Counted from the stretch's first letter, positions 9,247-18,430 are shown. The stretch: DNA of 64,000 nucleotides from Sporosarcina cyprini (GCF_022048975.1 NZ_JAKMHX010000030.1:62001-126000); one strand, 5' to 3'. The notes: generated by a model not told the origin, from the letters alone. Made by a program: numbers and translations.

Positions 9247-10029
9247 TTATTGAAAACCGTATTTACGAAGGACTGCTTTGCCTTCTTCCCCCTGTACAAA
9301 GTCTAGAAAAGCTTGTGCTTGCTCCGCGTGTTCCGTTTTTGAAAGGACCGCTCCTGGATATTCGATAGGTGTGTGCCAGGATTCATCGGCAGATGCTAGC
9401 ACTTTGACCTGTTTTGAAATAGCCGCATCACTGGAATAGACTATGCCGTAATCCGCATTGCCCATTTCCACATGAGTCAGTACTTGCCGAACATCCGAGC
9501 CGTAGACAAGTTTGCCTTGGAGTAGCTCCCACAGGCCGAGCTTCACTAGCACTTCTTTAGAGTAGCGGCCGGCCGGCACGCTCTCCGGATCACCAATGGC
9601 AAAATGCTGCAGCGAGGAAGGTTTTATATCCTCAAATGAGACGGCACTGTTTTTAGCATCCTCGTTTGCAATCAAGACCAATGTATTTTCCGTAAAATTG
9701 ATCCGGCTTTCTGGATTAATCAAATCGGCCTTCTCCAGCCTGTCCATATCCTGTTCGCTGGCAGATAAAAAAACATCGGCAGGTGCCCCTTTTTCAATTT
9801 GAGTTGCCAGTTTACCGGAACTGCCAAAATTGAAACGTACTTGAATATCCGTATGTTCATTTTCGAATGTCGTTTGCAATTCTGTCAAGGCGTCTGTCAA
9901 ACTTGCAGCGGCGGATACCATGATTTCGCTCCGCTCAATTGCTCCTTGATCATTTCCTTCCTCCTTGCCGCACCCCTCCAGCAATACAAAGCAGCAGCTC
10001 ATTAGTAAGAAAAATAGAGTTCTTTGCAT
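9247..10029 (-). CDS. modA: Molybdate-binding lipoprotein ModA
   Basis: ModA captures molybdate or tungstate outside the membrane. A type II signal peptide ends in LLEGC with the lipidated cysteine at residue 20. The mature part has ModA hallmarks: VSAAASLTDALTEL, FNFGSSGKLATQIEKGAPADVFLSA (oxyanion-binding serines) and a C-terminal FVQGEEGKAVLRKYGF. Its 260 residues fit the family. It is first in modABC, and its promoter region is shared with the divergent regulator gene at 10218. Confidence 0.93.
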   Translation of the reverse strand: MQRTLFFLLMSCCFVLLEGCGKEEGNDQGAIERSEIMVSAAASLTDALTELQTTFENEHTDIQVRFNFGSSGKLATQIEKGAPADVFLSASEQDMDRLEKADLINPESRINFTENTLVLIANEDAKNSAVSFEDIKPSSLQHFAIGDPESVPAGRYSKEVLVKLGLWELLQGKLVYGSDVRQVLTHVEMGNADYGIVYSSDAAISKQVKVLASADESWHTPIEYPGAVLSKTEHAEQAQAFLDFVQGEEGKAVLRKYGFQ

Positions 10030-10085
10030 TACATCCCACTCCCTATCTTTATATGTAACTACAACACATCATTTATAACATATTA

Positions 10086-10109
10086 TAACTACTTATATCT
10101 ACTTATAAT
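10086..10109. promoter_or_regulatory. Tandem 10-bp repeats in the modA/regulator divergent promoter
   Basis: CTACTTATAT (10090-10099) is followed directly by CTACTTATAA (10100-10109), each preceded by a similar ATA. A period of ten bases puts both copies on the same DNA face. They lie in the 188-base region between modA and the divergent regulator and overlap a minus-strand TATAAT (10084-10089). They are a candidate operator. Confidence 0.45.
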
Positions 10110-10217
10110 TAAACGAATTTACATATTATTAGACTGTTCTCTTTACTTTTACATAGTAAATAAGAGAGAATGAGAATATACACTCGTATCTCATAATTAC
10201 GGAAGGAGGATGGGAGA

Positions 10218-11195
10218 ATGAATAATCAAACGGCTTCCTATACGACAGAAGAAATTGCGGAGATGTTAAAGGTTTCTAAACTGACCGTCTATGATTTGAT
10301 TAAAAAAGGGGATTTGCGTGCCTACCGCGTCGGTAGACAAATGAGGATAGATGAAGAAGATTTGGACGCTTATAAAGAAAGCTCGAAAAGTGGCCAGGCC
10401 GAGCGAAGCCATCAGTCACCGGAAATAGTGCAGGCGCCGGCCGCTCATCCTGTTTCTGCGATCCCCGTCTCTCCCCTTCCGCGAACGACCCACCAATTGA
10501 TCATAAGCGGCCAGGATATTAGCCTTGATCTGCTCGCAAATGCTATCGAGAAAGGATCAAGCGGTTATCGTCCGCTTCGCTCTTTTTCGGGCAGTTTGAA
10601 CAGTCTCGTGTCCATGTACCGCGGAGAGGCCGATGTCGTCAGCCTCCATTTATTCGATGGCGATACGGGCACCTACAATATTCCGTATGTTAAACGTTTG
10701 CTCGTCGGCCATTCGTATATGGTTGTCAATCTGCTGTACCGCACTGCCGGCCTTTATGTACAAAAAGGAAATCCGAAAGGCTTGAGTGGATGGCGGGATT
10801 TTAAGACACCCGGCCTGACGATTGCCAATCGGGAGAAAGGATCTGGCGCCAGAGTATTACTCGATGAGAAGCTCCGAATGGAAGGCATTTCAGGAAAGTC
10901 GATTCTGGGATATGAAACGGAAGAGCTAAATCATTTTGCCGTTGCCGCGAAAGTTGCTGCAGGACAATCAGATGTCGGGGTTGGCATCGAAAAAGCAGCC
11001 TTAATGACTGGGGTTGATTTCGTGCCGCTCATTCAGGAACAGTATGATATCGTCATGTTAAAGACGGACGAAAATGCAGCGTTACGTGAATCGCTGCAAG
11101 CAGTTTTGCAGTCGGATAGCTTTCGAAGCGAACTGGAATCATTAGGCGGCTACGATTTATCAGCTATGGGCAGAATCCTCTATGAGACAGAATAA
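10218..11195 (+). CDS. HTH plus periplasmic-binding-like regulator, probably molybdate-responsive (YvgK type)
   Basis: Residues 8-55 form an excisionase/MerR-type helix-turn-helix (YTTEEIAEMLKVSKLTVYDLIKKG). Residues about 93-320 resemble a cytoplasmic PBP-like substrate-binding domain of the kind fused to HTH domains beside mod genes (GSSGYRPLRSFSGS, GLTIANREKGSGARVLLDEKL, VAAGQSDVGVGIEKAA). B. subtilis YvgK has the same design and also stands next to a ModA/ModB pair. The likely role is to sense molybdate and control modABC. A strong AAGGAGG precedes the ATG. Ligand identity is inferred from context. Confidence 0.8.
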   Translation: MNNQTASYTTEEIAEMLKVSKLTVYDLIKKGDLRAYRVGRQMRIDEEDLDAYKESSKSGQAERSHQSPEIVQAPAAHPVSAIPVSPLPRTTHQLIISGQDISLDLLANAIEKGSSGYRPLRSFSGSLNSLVSMYRGEADVVSLHLFDGDTGTYNIPYVKRLLVGHSYMVVNLLYRTAGLYVQKGNPKGLSGWRDFKTPGLTIANREKGSGARVLLDEKLRMEGISGKSILGYETEELNHFAVAAKVAAGQSDVGVGIEKAALMTGVDFVPLIQEQYDIVMLKTDENAALRESLQAVLQSDSFRSELESLGGYDLSAMGRILYETE

Positions 11196-11197
11196 AA

Positions 11198-11239
11198 AAG
11201 GAAGCACGGTGGCTAGGATTCTCCTCCACGTGCTTCCTT
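11198..11239. terminator. Bidirectional terminator
   Basis: AAGGAAGCACG pairs with CGTGCTTCCTT around a partly paired loop. A-runs before and T-runs after let it serve the regulator gene and the convergent AI-2E permease gene. Confidence 0.88.
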
Positions 11240-11242
11240 CTT

Positions 11243-12454
11243 TTAATTGGATTCTTTTTTCACATCTTCATAATACATCGTTTCATCATATTCAAACTTG
11301 TTATAACGCAGCTTATACAATTTAAATAGATGCGTCAATACGACTTTTATCAGAGCGTAGCCCGGTATACCAAGAATTACTCCCGGTACTCCGAATAAGG
11401 AACCGGCCGACAACAGGACGAAAATAATTGTAATCGGATGGATCTTCAACGATTTCCCCATGATTTGCGGCGAAATGAACTTTCCATCCACTAGTTGGAC
11501 AATGGTCCATACGACGGCTAATTTTACGAGCATGAAGGGCGATGTAACAATGGCGATAATGACTGCAGGTGTGATTGCGATAATCGGACCCAAATAAGGT
11601 ACGACACTCGTAAACATGGCTAGCACGCCAAGCAGAAACGCATATTTCATGCCGATGATTTGGAAACCGATCGACACCATGATACCGATGCAAATAGCGA
11701 CAAGAATTTGACCTTGAATATAGGCGCTGATCTGGTGGTCCGCATCCTTGAAGATCGCTTCGGCGTCATCCCGAAAGCGTGGCGGCAGCAATTTTTTAAT
11801 GAACGCCGGCAGCTTTTCCCCGTCCTTTAGTAAATAGAACAGAATGAATGGGACAGTGGCAATCGCGAGGATTAAGCCAGTCAGCATGGAAATAAATGAG
11901 GTGATGCCGGTCGCGATGCCGCCTATCATTTCAGTGACCATGCGGCCGAGATCTCCCAGTCCCTTATCCAGCAGTGTATTAACGTTGAAATTCGACCCCT
12001 CGTAGTAGGATGAGAAGATGGAAGTTCGCAGAAACGCATCTATTTTGATTACCATCTGCTGAAAATAAGTCGGAAACTCATCGACCAGGTTGGCAAACTG
12101 TCCTTTTAAAAAAGGAAAAACAAGAACGACGAGCAATGTAATGAGCCCGATGAGACCGATAAAGATAATGAGGATGCCCCATACTCTCGGAATGCGAAGC
12201 CGTTCCAGCAACCGTAAAATGGGCCGTAAAATATAATAGGCGATCGTCGCGAGGATGATCGGCAAAACAACGGTAGAGAAAAATACTTTAATCGGGTAAA
12301 ACACAAACGAGACCTTACTATAGACAAGAATAATCAGACCAATGAGCAAAAGAAGGCCGAGTACATACAACGTGCTGCGGCCTCCTAAAAACGCGATGAT
12401 CCGATGGGTGCCTGTCTGTCGGCTTGGTTGAGCTTTATTTTGATCGTTCAACAT
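11243..12454 (-). CDS. AI-2E family transporter (UPF0118 permease)
   Basis: The 403-residue protein has about eight membrane helices in the order typical of the family, with a soluble helical loop around residues 120-190 and the conserved PYLGPIIAITPAVIIA and SLKIHPITIIFVLLSAGSLFGVPGVILGIP regions near the C-terminus. Members have been linked to quorum-signal export or Na+/Li+(H+) antiport; the substrate here is unknown. AAGGAGAGGG precedes the ATG. It starts 26 bases after the LCP gene and is probably cotranscribed with it. Confidence 0.87.
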   Translation of the reverse strand: MLNDQNKAQPSRQTGTHRIIAFLGGRSTLYVLGLLLLIGLIILVYSKVSFVFYPIKVFFSTVVLPIILATIAYYILRPILRLLERLRIPRVWGILIIFIGLIGLITLLVVLVFPFLKGQFANLVDEFPTYFQQMVIKIDAFLRTSIFSSYYEGSNFNVNTLLDKGLGDLGRMVTEMIGGIATGITSFISMLTGLILAIATVPFILFYLLKDGEKLPAFIKKLLPPRFRDDAEAIFKDADHQISAYIQGQILVAICIGIMVSIGFQIIGMKYAFLLGVLAMFTSVVPYLGPIIAITPAVIIAIVTSPFMLVKLAVVWTIVQLVDGKFISPQIMGKSLKIHPITIIFVLLSAGSLFGVPGVILGIPGYALIKVVLTHLFKLYKLRYNKFEYDETMYYEDVKKESN

Positions 12455-12480
12455 TCCATCTGCCCTCTCCTTGTTTATTC

Positions 12481-13431
12481 CTATTGCTGAAGAAACTCAG
12501 CGATCGCATCTTTATTTTTCTGCAAATCGAGTTCGATTACGGAACCTGCGTGTGCATAGGAGTTAAACGAATAGGAGCCTTCCACCGGCACAGTCATCGT
12601 GTCAATTTTTGCTCCGCGGTTCATCAGGACAGTAAGGGCTCGTGTCAATTCATCCTTCGTGCTTAAGTCCGTTTGAATGAATCCGGAAACGGAACCTGCA
12701 AGTTTTGGCACATGCAGCAGCATCCCTGGACGCATCGCTTCTTCTTTGACTGCAGAGATCACCTTCTGCTGCCTTGCCACCCTGCCGAAATCCCCTTCCG
12801 CATCTGCGCGGAAACGGGCATAGCCAAGCAACTCCTTGCCATTTAACTGATGGGTTCCTGGCGTAAGCGTTACGCCAATCTTCTCTGACATCTCTTTCTC
12901 TACATCCATCTCAATGCCGTCCGGGAAGGCAGTATCAATGATCGACTCAAAATTATCAAAATCAATGATCGCATAATGGTGGATCGGCAGATCAAACATG
13001 CCTGAAATCGTATCCTTCGCTGTCTGCACGCCGCCTAAATAATAGGCCGTGTTTAGCTTGTAAGATTTATACCCGGGAATATCAGCGTAGATGTCCCGCA
13101 TAAACGAAATAAGACGCATCTTCCCCTCTTTTTTATCCCAAGACAGCACCATCATCGTGTCTGTACGTGAGCGTCCGCTGCCATCATCATCTATGCCAAG
13201 CAGGAGAAAGTTCTCGACAGAAGGGTTTTGTGGATCCGCAATATCCCCTTTGAAAGGCCCAGGATCAATTTCATGTCCCTTTGCGAGCGATTTGCCTGCA
13301 TTGAATTGCAAATAGGAGTAACAGCTTGCTATGAGAAGGAATAAGATAAGCAGCGTCAGAATGACCCTGCCGATGCGGAGCTTCTTCCTTCTTCTTCTCC
13401 GTGGTAAAGGCCCTTCATATTGTTCTTCCAT
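12481..13431 (-). CDS. LytR-CpsA-Psr (LCP) family cell-wall polymer ligase
   Basis: LCP enzymes attach teichoic acids or other glycopolymers from undecaprenyl carriers to peptidoglycan. A basic N-terminus (RRRRRKKLR) is followed by one membrane helix at about residues 20-43. The extracellular LCP domain then shows NFLLLGIDDD, RTDTMMVLSWD, SFMRDIYADIPGY, INTAY-like KLNTAYYLGG, and LNGKELLGYARFR, with the conserved Arg/Asp positions for the polyprenyl phosphate and metal. Its 316 residues are typical. GGAGGAG lies before the ATG. It heads a two-gene unit with the AI-2E permease. Confidence 0.9.
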   Translation of the reverse strand: MEEQYEGPLPRRRRRKKLRIGRVILTLLILFLLIASCYSYLQFNAGKSLAKGHEIDPGPFKGDIADPQNPSVENFLLLGIDDDGSGRSRTDTMMVLSWDKKEGKMRLISFMRDIYADIPGYKSYKLNTAYYLGGVQTAKDTISGMFDLPIHHYAIIDFDNFESIIDTAFPDGIEMDVEKEMSEKIGVTLTPGTHQLNGKELLGYARFRADAEGDFGRVARQQKVISAVKEEAMRPGMLLHVPKLAGSVSGFIQTDLSTKDELTRALTVLMNRGAKIDTMTVPVEGSYSFNSYAHAGSVIELDLQKNKDAIAEFLQQ

Positions 13432-13597
13432 TCAATTGACTCCTCCGAACTATAATTTCAGTATGTAAAGTAGGACGAATGAGGGTTGGACGGGTTCCGT
13501 CGTTACGAATAGTATAGCATGTCCTACGCCTACAAGGCATTTATCACTTCCTGAACACACCCTTCTGCATACGATAATAGAAAAGGAGGTGTTGAAT

Positions 13598-13699
13598 ATG
13601 GGAAATGAATACTGCGGAGGAGGATACGGCTCGTCTTTCGTGCTAATTGTTGTCCTCTTTATTTTGTTGATCATCGTGGGTGCCGCTTATATCTGTTAA
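13598..13699 (+). CDS. YjcZ family small sporulation-associated membrane peptide (33 aa)
   Basis: The gene is too short for most gene finders but clear. AAAGGAGGTG lies seven bases before the ATG. The product starts with a Gly/Tyr/Cys-rich head (MGNEYCGGGYGSS), continues with one hydrophobic helix (FVLIVVLFILLIIVGAAY), and ends in Cys. This is the standard YjcZ family pattern found in several copies in spore formers. A hairpin terminator follows 36 bases after the stop. Its molecular role is unknown. Confidence 0.88.
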   Translation: MGNEYCGGGYGSSFVLIVVLFILLIIVGAAYIC

Positions 13700-13735
13700 T
13701 CGGAGACCATTTATTCAAATACCGCCTTTCACTTG

Positions 13736-13758
13736 CAAGGACGCATGGAGCGTCCTTG
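13736..13758 (+). terminator. Terminator of the YjcZ-type gene
   Basis: CAAGGACGC pairs perfectly with GCGTCCTTG and is followed by TTTTC. Confidence 0.85.
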
Positions 13759-13836
13759 TTTTCGTATGTTAAAATGAGTTCAGCAATGGAAACATGGTAC
13801 AATAAAAACAGAATTGAGATATGGGAGGTTGTTTGC

Positions 13837-14373
13837 ATGTCGACAGAAACAACATGGGAGAAGGCAACATTTGCAGGCGGCTGTTTTTGGTGCATGGTCA
13901 AGCCTTTTAAAGAGTGGGATGGCATTATTGATGTCGTTTCAGGTTATATGGGCGGTCATTTGGAAAACCCTACATATGAAGACGTAAAAGGCGGCGAGTC
14001 CGGACATTTAGAAGTGGTAGAAATCACTTTCGATCCTGCCGTTTTCCCTTATGAGCAATTGCTGGATGTGTTTTGGCAGCAAGTGGACCCGACAGACGCG
14101 GGCGGTCAATTCCATGACCGGGGTCATTCCTATACCACTGCTATTTTCTATCATACGGAAGAACAGAAGAAACTGGCCGAACAGTCAAAGGATGCTTTGC
14201 AGAACAGCGGCCGGTTTACCAAGCCTATCGTGACACCGATCCGCCCTGTTGAACGGTTTTATCGGGCGGAAGAATATCACCAGGATTATTACCGAAAAGA
14301 AAAGAACCATTATGAAGAGGATCGGGCCAAGTCAGGCCGGGATGAATTCATAGCGGAACATTGGGAGAAATAA
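13837..14373 (+). CDS. msrA: Peptide methionine sulfoxide reductase MsrA (stand-alone copy)
   Basis: MsrA reduces methionine-S-sulfoxide in proteins. The catalytic motif GCFWCM places the reactive Cys at residue 16. Other family blocks are [36 protein letters not shown] and RAEEYHQDYY. The length is 178 residues. The ATG at 13837 is chosen for its GGGAGG site; the frame extends upstream without one. It stands alone with its own terminator, unlike the second msrA at 36624-37160, which is coupled to msrB. Confidence 0.93.
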   Translation: MSTETTWEKATFAGGCFWCMVKPFKEWDGIIDVVSGYMGGHLENPTYEDVKGGESGHLEVVEITFDPAVFPYEQLLDVFWQQVDPTDAGGQFHDRGHSYTTAIFYHTEEQKKLAEQSKDALQNSGRFTKPIVTPIRPVERFYRAEEYHQDYYRKEKNHYEEDRAKSGRDEFIAEHWEK

Positions 14374-14376
14374 TGG

Positions 14377-14412
14377 AAAGAGCAGGAGCCGATCTACCGG
14401 CCCCTGCTCTTT
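14377..14412. terminator. Bidirectional terminator between msrA and the MFS gene
   Basis: AAAGAGCAGG pairs with CCTGCTCTTT, followed by TTTTT on the plus strand. The convergent MFS gene stops at 14413. Confidence 0.88.
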
Positions 14413-15597
14413 TTACATTTGTTCTTGCTTCTTCCCGTTTCCGATTAAGAAGGCTAAGACAATCATCAGAAGGAAGAAAGCAGCTATGATCAGAAGAGTA
14501 TTTTGATGGTTGCTCGTCAAATCATAGAGAACACCAATCAACAAAGGCAAAAGCCCGGCCATAATAAAACCGCCTGTCTGCATCATGGCAGTCCAACTGT
14601 TGGTTTCGGCGGCCGTTTCTGTTTCATCCAAAGGAAGAAGCAGAGCAATTGGGAATAACCCGCCAAGAGGGATTCCGAGGACAAAAGCGCCAACCCATGT
14701 CAGCGAAGTGCTACCCGTTCCGATAAATCCGATGGCAATTAAACCGAACAGCAGAATCATCAGCAGCCAGAACCGACGTACCGGATAGCGAGCGATCAAC
14801 AGCGGGAACAGTAAATTAAACAGGATTTGGATGATCGTCATCATGCTGAGCATGGAACCTGCGTGAAGCAAAGTGAACCCATTGTCCGTTACAACAGGAA
14901 CGAACCAGGTGACGATCGAGAAAAATGTGGATGCCTGCAACCCGAAAAACAGGAGTAGTATCCACGCTCTCGGAGATTTCCAAGGTGAACTTCCAACCGT
15001 TTGGGCGTTTTCTTTCGTTTGCTGTCGAACGCGTACTTCCCCCCTAGTCGCAGCAAGCCAAAACAGGATGCCGAGTACGGCAAGAACAGACCAAATTCCG
15101 AGCGCCATCCGATGCGACGCTGTCGACTCATAGACAAATGCTGTCAGGCCAGCACTTAAGGAAGCGCCAACCCCCATGCCGAATGAGTATACACTAATAA
15201 CAGAAGCGGCGCGTTCAGGAAATTTCTGTTTGATCATCGCGGAAAGCAATGGTCCGATGATGGCTATAGAAATGCCGATTCCAAAAGCGGTCAGCAGCAA
15301 AATACTATAGCTGTCGTTCACTCCCCTAACTGCAGTGAGAAGACCGATTACAAAAAGCATCAATAATACAGAATTGGCAAGCCCGAGCTTTCGATTCAAA
15401 ACAGGGGCTAAAGAGGCAAATATCCCCATGCAGAGAACCGGCAGCGAGGTGAGCAAGCTGACTTGCGCATTGGAAAGATCTAAATGATCCCGGATCGTGT
15501 CCAGCATGGGACCGATAGAAGTGATGGCAGGCCTCATATTGATGGCTACCATAAAAATACCAAGAATAATAACGATGGTCTGTTTTCTTTTTGTCAT
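14413..15597 (-). CDS. MFS transporter, CynX/NimT (YycB-like) type
   Basis: The 394-residue protein has twelve hydrophobic segments and the start typical of the CynX/NimT group (GIFMVAINMRPAITSIGPMLDTIR). Members include a putative cyanate carrier and a 2-nitroimidazole exporter; the substrate here is unknown. AAGGAGC lies before the ATG. It is transcribed alone, converging on msrA, and shares the terminator with it. Confidence 0.82.
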   Translation of the reverse strand: MTKRKQTIVIILGIFMVAINMRPAITSIGPMLDTIRDHLDLSNAQVSLLTSLPVLCMGIFASLAPVLNRKLGLANSVLLMLFVIGLLTAVRGVNDSYSILLLTAFGIGISIAIIGPLLSAMIKQKFPERAASVISVYSFGMGVGASLSAGLTAFVYESTASHRMALGIWSVLAVLGILFWLAATRGEVRVRQQTKENAQTVGSSPWKSPRAWILLLFFGLQASTFFSIVTWFVPVVTDNGFTLLHAGSMLSMMTIIQILFNLLFPLLIARYPVRRFWLLMILLFGLIAIGFIGTGSTSLTWVGAFVLGIPLGGLFPIALLLPLDETETAAETNSWTAMMQTGGFIMAGLLPLLIGVLYDLTSNHQNTLLIIAAFFLLMIVLAFLIGNGKKQEQM

Positions 15598-15677
15598 TCT
15601 GGGAGTGCTCCTTCATCTTACGAACTTGTGTTTCCATCCTTTTCCACGTATAATTACAAAGTGAAAGGATGATAGAA

Positions 15678-15932
15678 ATGAAGATTGATCATTGGGCCTA
15701 TGCCCGTAAATACCAAATCAAATGTGTTTTCGATAAATACCCTTCAACTGTCTTCCTGTTTCGAAGAGTCGCTGATTATTATTTCATATTTTCGTCTTCA
15801 GGAATAGATGTGAATGAAATCCCGTCCCCAAAAGATTACGTCCGGATGGAATACTTGCTTAACAAAGAGCTAGGCACGCTGCAAGCCTATCGTAACCGTA
15901 AAAGGCTAAGAAATTCAACGATCTCCTCCTGA
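15678..15932 (+). CDS. Small uncharacterised protein (84 aa)
   Basis: I do not recognise this gene. The ATG at 15678 has AAAGGATG ten bases upstream; an ATG at 15669 overlaps that site and is less likely. The product is soluble, aromatic-rich in the middle (YPSTVFLFRRVADYYFIFSS), then has a charged helix (MEYLLNKELGTLQAYRNRKR). It lies between the divergent MFS gene and the ABC-F gene. Confidence 0.6.
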   Translation: MKIDHWAYARKYQIKCVFDKYPSTVFLFRRVADYYFIFSSSGIDVNEIPSPKDYVRMEYLLNKELGTLQAYRNRKRLRNSTISS

Positions 15933-15998
15933 GGAATTTTTCTGGCGAAAAACGCTGGAATTCAATGCCCCTCGTTCCCTATTCCCTTGGGTTCATGC

Positions 15999-16004
15999 TA
16001 TAAT
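15999..16004 (+). promoter_or_regulatory. Predicted -10 box of ykpA
   Basis: TATAAT lies 30 bases before the ykpA ATG. The matching -35 (TTCCCT, 18 bases upstream) is weak. Confidence 0.4.
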
Positions 16005-16034
16005 AGGAGCATTGTGAAATTAGGAGGATTATCT

Positions 16035-17642
16035 ATGATAGCAGTAAGTAATGTCAGTCTTCAATTTGGTGATCGCAAACTTTTTGAAGATGTCAATATA
16101 CAGTTCAACCCAGGCCATTGCTACGGCTTGATCGGAGCGAACGGTGCAGGTAAATCAACATTTTTGAAAGTCTTGTCTGGCGAAATTGAGCCGCAAACAG
16201 GAAATGTCATTATGAACAAAGACGAGCGGTTAGCCGTCCTGAAACAGAACCACTTTGAATATGAAGAAAACGAAGTGCTTGATACAGTCATCATGGGCCA
16301 TAAGAAACTGTATGACATCATGACAGAGAAGAACGCAATCTACATGAAAGAAGATTTCTCAGACGAGGATGGCATGCGTGCTGCCGAGTTGGAAGGTGAA
16401 TTTGCCGAGCTAAATGGATGGGAAGCTGAGTCGGAAGCTGCCATCCTCCTTCAAGGATTAGGCATACCCGAAAGCATGCACCATGTAAAATTATCCGAGT
16501 TAACTGGTTCAGATAAAGTGAAAGTTCTCTTGGCGCAAGCATTATTCGGCAAGCCGGATGTCCTTTTGCTGGATGAGCCGACGAACCATCTTGACTTGAA
16601 AGCAATTCAGTGGCTTGAAGAGTTTTTAATCAACTTTGAAAACACAGTCATCGTTGTATCCCATGACCGTCACTTCTTGAATAAAGTATGTACGCAAATT
16701 GCCGATTTAGATTTCTCTAAAATCCAGCTCTATCCGGGCAACTATGATTTCTGGTATGAATCGAGCCAATTGGCGCTTAAGATGGCACAGGATCAAAACA
16801 AGAAAAAAGAAGAAAAGATCAAGGAACTTCAAGCATTCGTTGCCCGTTTCAGTGCGAACGCATCCAAATCAAAACAAGCGACATCTCGTAAGAAAGCCTT
16901 GGATAAAATTCAATTGGATGACATTAGACCTTCTTCCCGCCGGTATCCTTTCGTTAATTTCCAAATCGGCCGTGAAATCGGGAATGATGTACTTTCCGTA
17001 CAAGGTGTTTCCAAGACAAAAGAAGGCAAACAGCTTCTAAAGGATGCTACTTTTACAATGGGTAAAGAGGATAAGATCATTCTTATTGGCAATCCGCTTG
17101 CCAAAACAGCGCTTCTTGAAATTTTGGCAGAAGAGGATCAGCCGGATGAAGGCTCCATCAAATGGGGCGTCACGACATCTCGTGCCTACTTCCCTCTTGA
17201 CAACAGCGAGTTTTTCGAGGGTTCGGAAGAGACTCTTGTGGAATGGCTGCGCCAATATTCCCCTGAGGATCAAACGGAGACTTTCCTACGTGGATTCCTC
17301 GGACGCATGCTGTTCTCTGGTGAAGAAGTGAAGAAGAAACCTTCCGTTCTTTCCGGTGGCGAAAAAGTGCGCTGCATGCTCTCAAAAATGATGCTGACGA
17401 GCGCCAATGTTCTTTTGCTTGACGAACCAATGAACCACTTGGATCTTGAATCCATTCAAGCGTTAAACAATGGATTGATCGCATTCAAAGGGGCAATGGT
17501 CTTCACGTCACATGACCAGCAGTTCATACAGACAGTTGCCAATCGGATAATCGAAATCCGTGAGGACGGCACTATTTTCGATAAAATGATGCAATATGAT
17601 GAATACCTAGAGTGGAAAGATCAACAAGCTGTTTCGAATTAA
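16035..17642 (+). CDS. ykpA: ABC-F family ATPase YkpA (ribosome-associated)
   Basis: ABC-F proteins have two ATPase domains and no membrane part; they bind the ribosomal E site. The first domain shows GANGAGKST near residue 36, the linker (about residues 245-310) is Lys/Glu-rich and coiled, and the second domain has the signature LSGGEKVRC and Walker B NVLLLDEPMNHLDLES. The second Walker A is degenerate (LIGNPLAKTALLE), a known trait of the YkpA/YbiT subgroup. At 535 residues it fits YkpA. TAGGAGGATT supports the ATG at 16035. A terminator follows at once. Confidence 0.88.
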   Translation: MIAVSNVSLQFGDRKLFEDVNIQFNPGHCYGLIGANGAGKSTFLKVLSGEIEPQTGNVIMNKDERLAVLKQNHFEYEENEVLDTVIMGHKKLYDIMTEKNAIYMKEDFSDEDGMRAAELEGEFAELNGWEAESEAAILLQGLGIPESMHHVKLSELTGSDKVKVLLAQALFGKPDVLLLDEPTNHLDLKAIQWLEEFLINFENTVIVVSHDRHFLNKVCTQIADLDFSKIQLYPGNYDFWYESSQLALKMAQDQNKKKEEKIKELQAFVARFSANASKSKQATSRKKALDKIQLDDIRPSSRRYPFVNFQIGREIGNDVLSVQGVSKTKEGKQLLKDATFTMGKEDKIILIGNPLAKTALLEILAEEDQPDEGSIKWGVTTSRAYFPLDNSEFFEGSEETLVEWLRQYSPEDQTETFLRGFLGRMLFSGEEVKKKPSVLSGGEKVRCMLSKMMLTSANVLLLDEPMNHLDLESIQALNNGLIAFKGAMVFTSHDQQFIQTVANRIIEIREDGTIFDKMMQYDEYLEWKDQQAVSN

Positions 17643-17649
17643 ATGTCCT

Positions 17650-17685
17650 GAAAAACCGTTTTCCTTTACTGGAAAGCGGTTTTTC
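17650..17685 (+). terminator. Terminator of ykpA
   Basis: GAAAAACCG pairs with CGGTTTTTC, with an inner TTCC/GGAA, followed by TTTTGG. Confidence 0.88.
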
Positions 17686-17738
17686 TTTTGGATAATCGGT
17701 ACTCGTTCGGGCATTCTAAACAAAAAGGAGTGGAATGC

Positions 17739-18428
17739 ATGAAAAAAGCTGCTATTTTCCTGACAGCCCTCTTGTTCGCGATTATCATGGCAGGCTGTTC
17801 TTCAGGAAAAGAGAATACAGTCCCAAACAACTCAGGTAATTCTGGCAAGCCTCTCAAGTCAAATGAAACATCGGGTGTGCAGAAAGTGGATAAAGGCTTG
17901 CTTGATTATTTTCTAGCAGACGGAGCGAAAGCCCATTTCCGAGGGGAAGGCCAGAATTTTTCTGAGCTTGATGTTCAGTTTGCGATGCCTTACGAAAATT
18001 ATGTCATAGTTCATGAAAGCAACGGCCAGGCGATTGTCCGATATGTTTATCAAATCGGCGAAAAACAAATCACAACTCTCAGCTATGAGTTAGTTGATTC
18101 CACAACTGACTTCCCTACCTTGGATGAAATAAAAAAGATGGAACCTGTCGGCGTCTATCTTCACAAACCGTTTGAGAAAGGGCAGCTATTCGGACAATGG
18201 GAAATTGTTGAAACCGATGTACCTGTCGAAACATATTTCAAGAAATTCGACAACGCATTCGTCCTTCAATCGACAGAACCGATCATTGGCGCAGAAAACA
18301 AGGCGTATATTGTGAGGAAGTATTTTGTGGAAGGATTCGGAGAAGTGAAACGGGAATCTATCATGAAAACCACTGATGGCGAGCGTCTGGTCATGACCTC
18401 TACATTAGAATCCGTTTCACAACCATAA
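17739..18428 (+). CDS. Predicted lipoprotein of unknown function (229 aa)
   Basis: A type II signal peptide (MKKAAIFLTALLFAIIMAGC) puts the lipidated Cys at residue 20. A Ser/Asn/Gly-rich linker (residues 21-55) precedes a single folded domain with no motif I recognise. AAAAGGAG lies nine bases before the ATG. It is monocistronic, between the ykpA terminator and a bidirectional terminator shared with the cold-shock gene. It is probably anchored on the outer face of the membrane. Confidence 0.75.
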   Translation: MKKAAIFLTALLFAIIMAGCSSGKENTVPNNSGNSGKPLKSNETSGVQKVDKGLLDYFLADGAKAHFRGEGQNFSELDVQFAMPYENYVIVHESNGQAIVRYVYQIGEKQITTLSYELVDSTTDFPTLDEIKKMEPVGVYLHKPFEKGQLFGQWEIVETDVPVETYFKKFDNAFVLQSTEPIIGAENKAYIVRKYFVEGFGEVKRESIMKTTDGERLVMTSTLESVSQP

Positions 18429-18430
18429 AA

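Noticed and set aside
13450-13674. 74-codon minus-strand frame opposite the YjcZ gene
   Set aside because: The plus-strand YjcZ peptide has a family match, a ribosome site and a terminator; the minus frame has none.
15933-15975. Imperfect hairpin (GAATTTTTC..GGCG / CGC..GGAATTC) after the 84-residue gene
   Set aside because: Pairing is broken and no T tract follows, so I do not call it a terminator.
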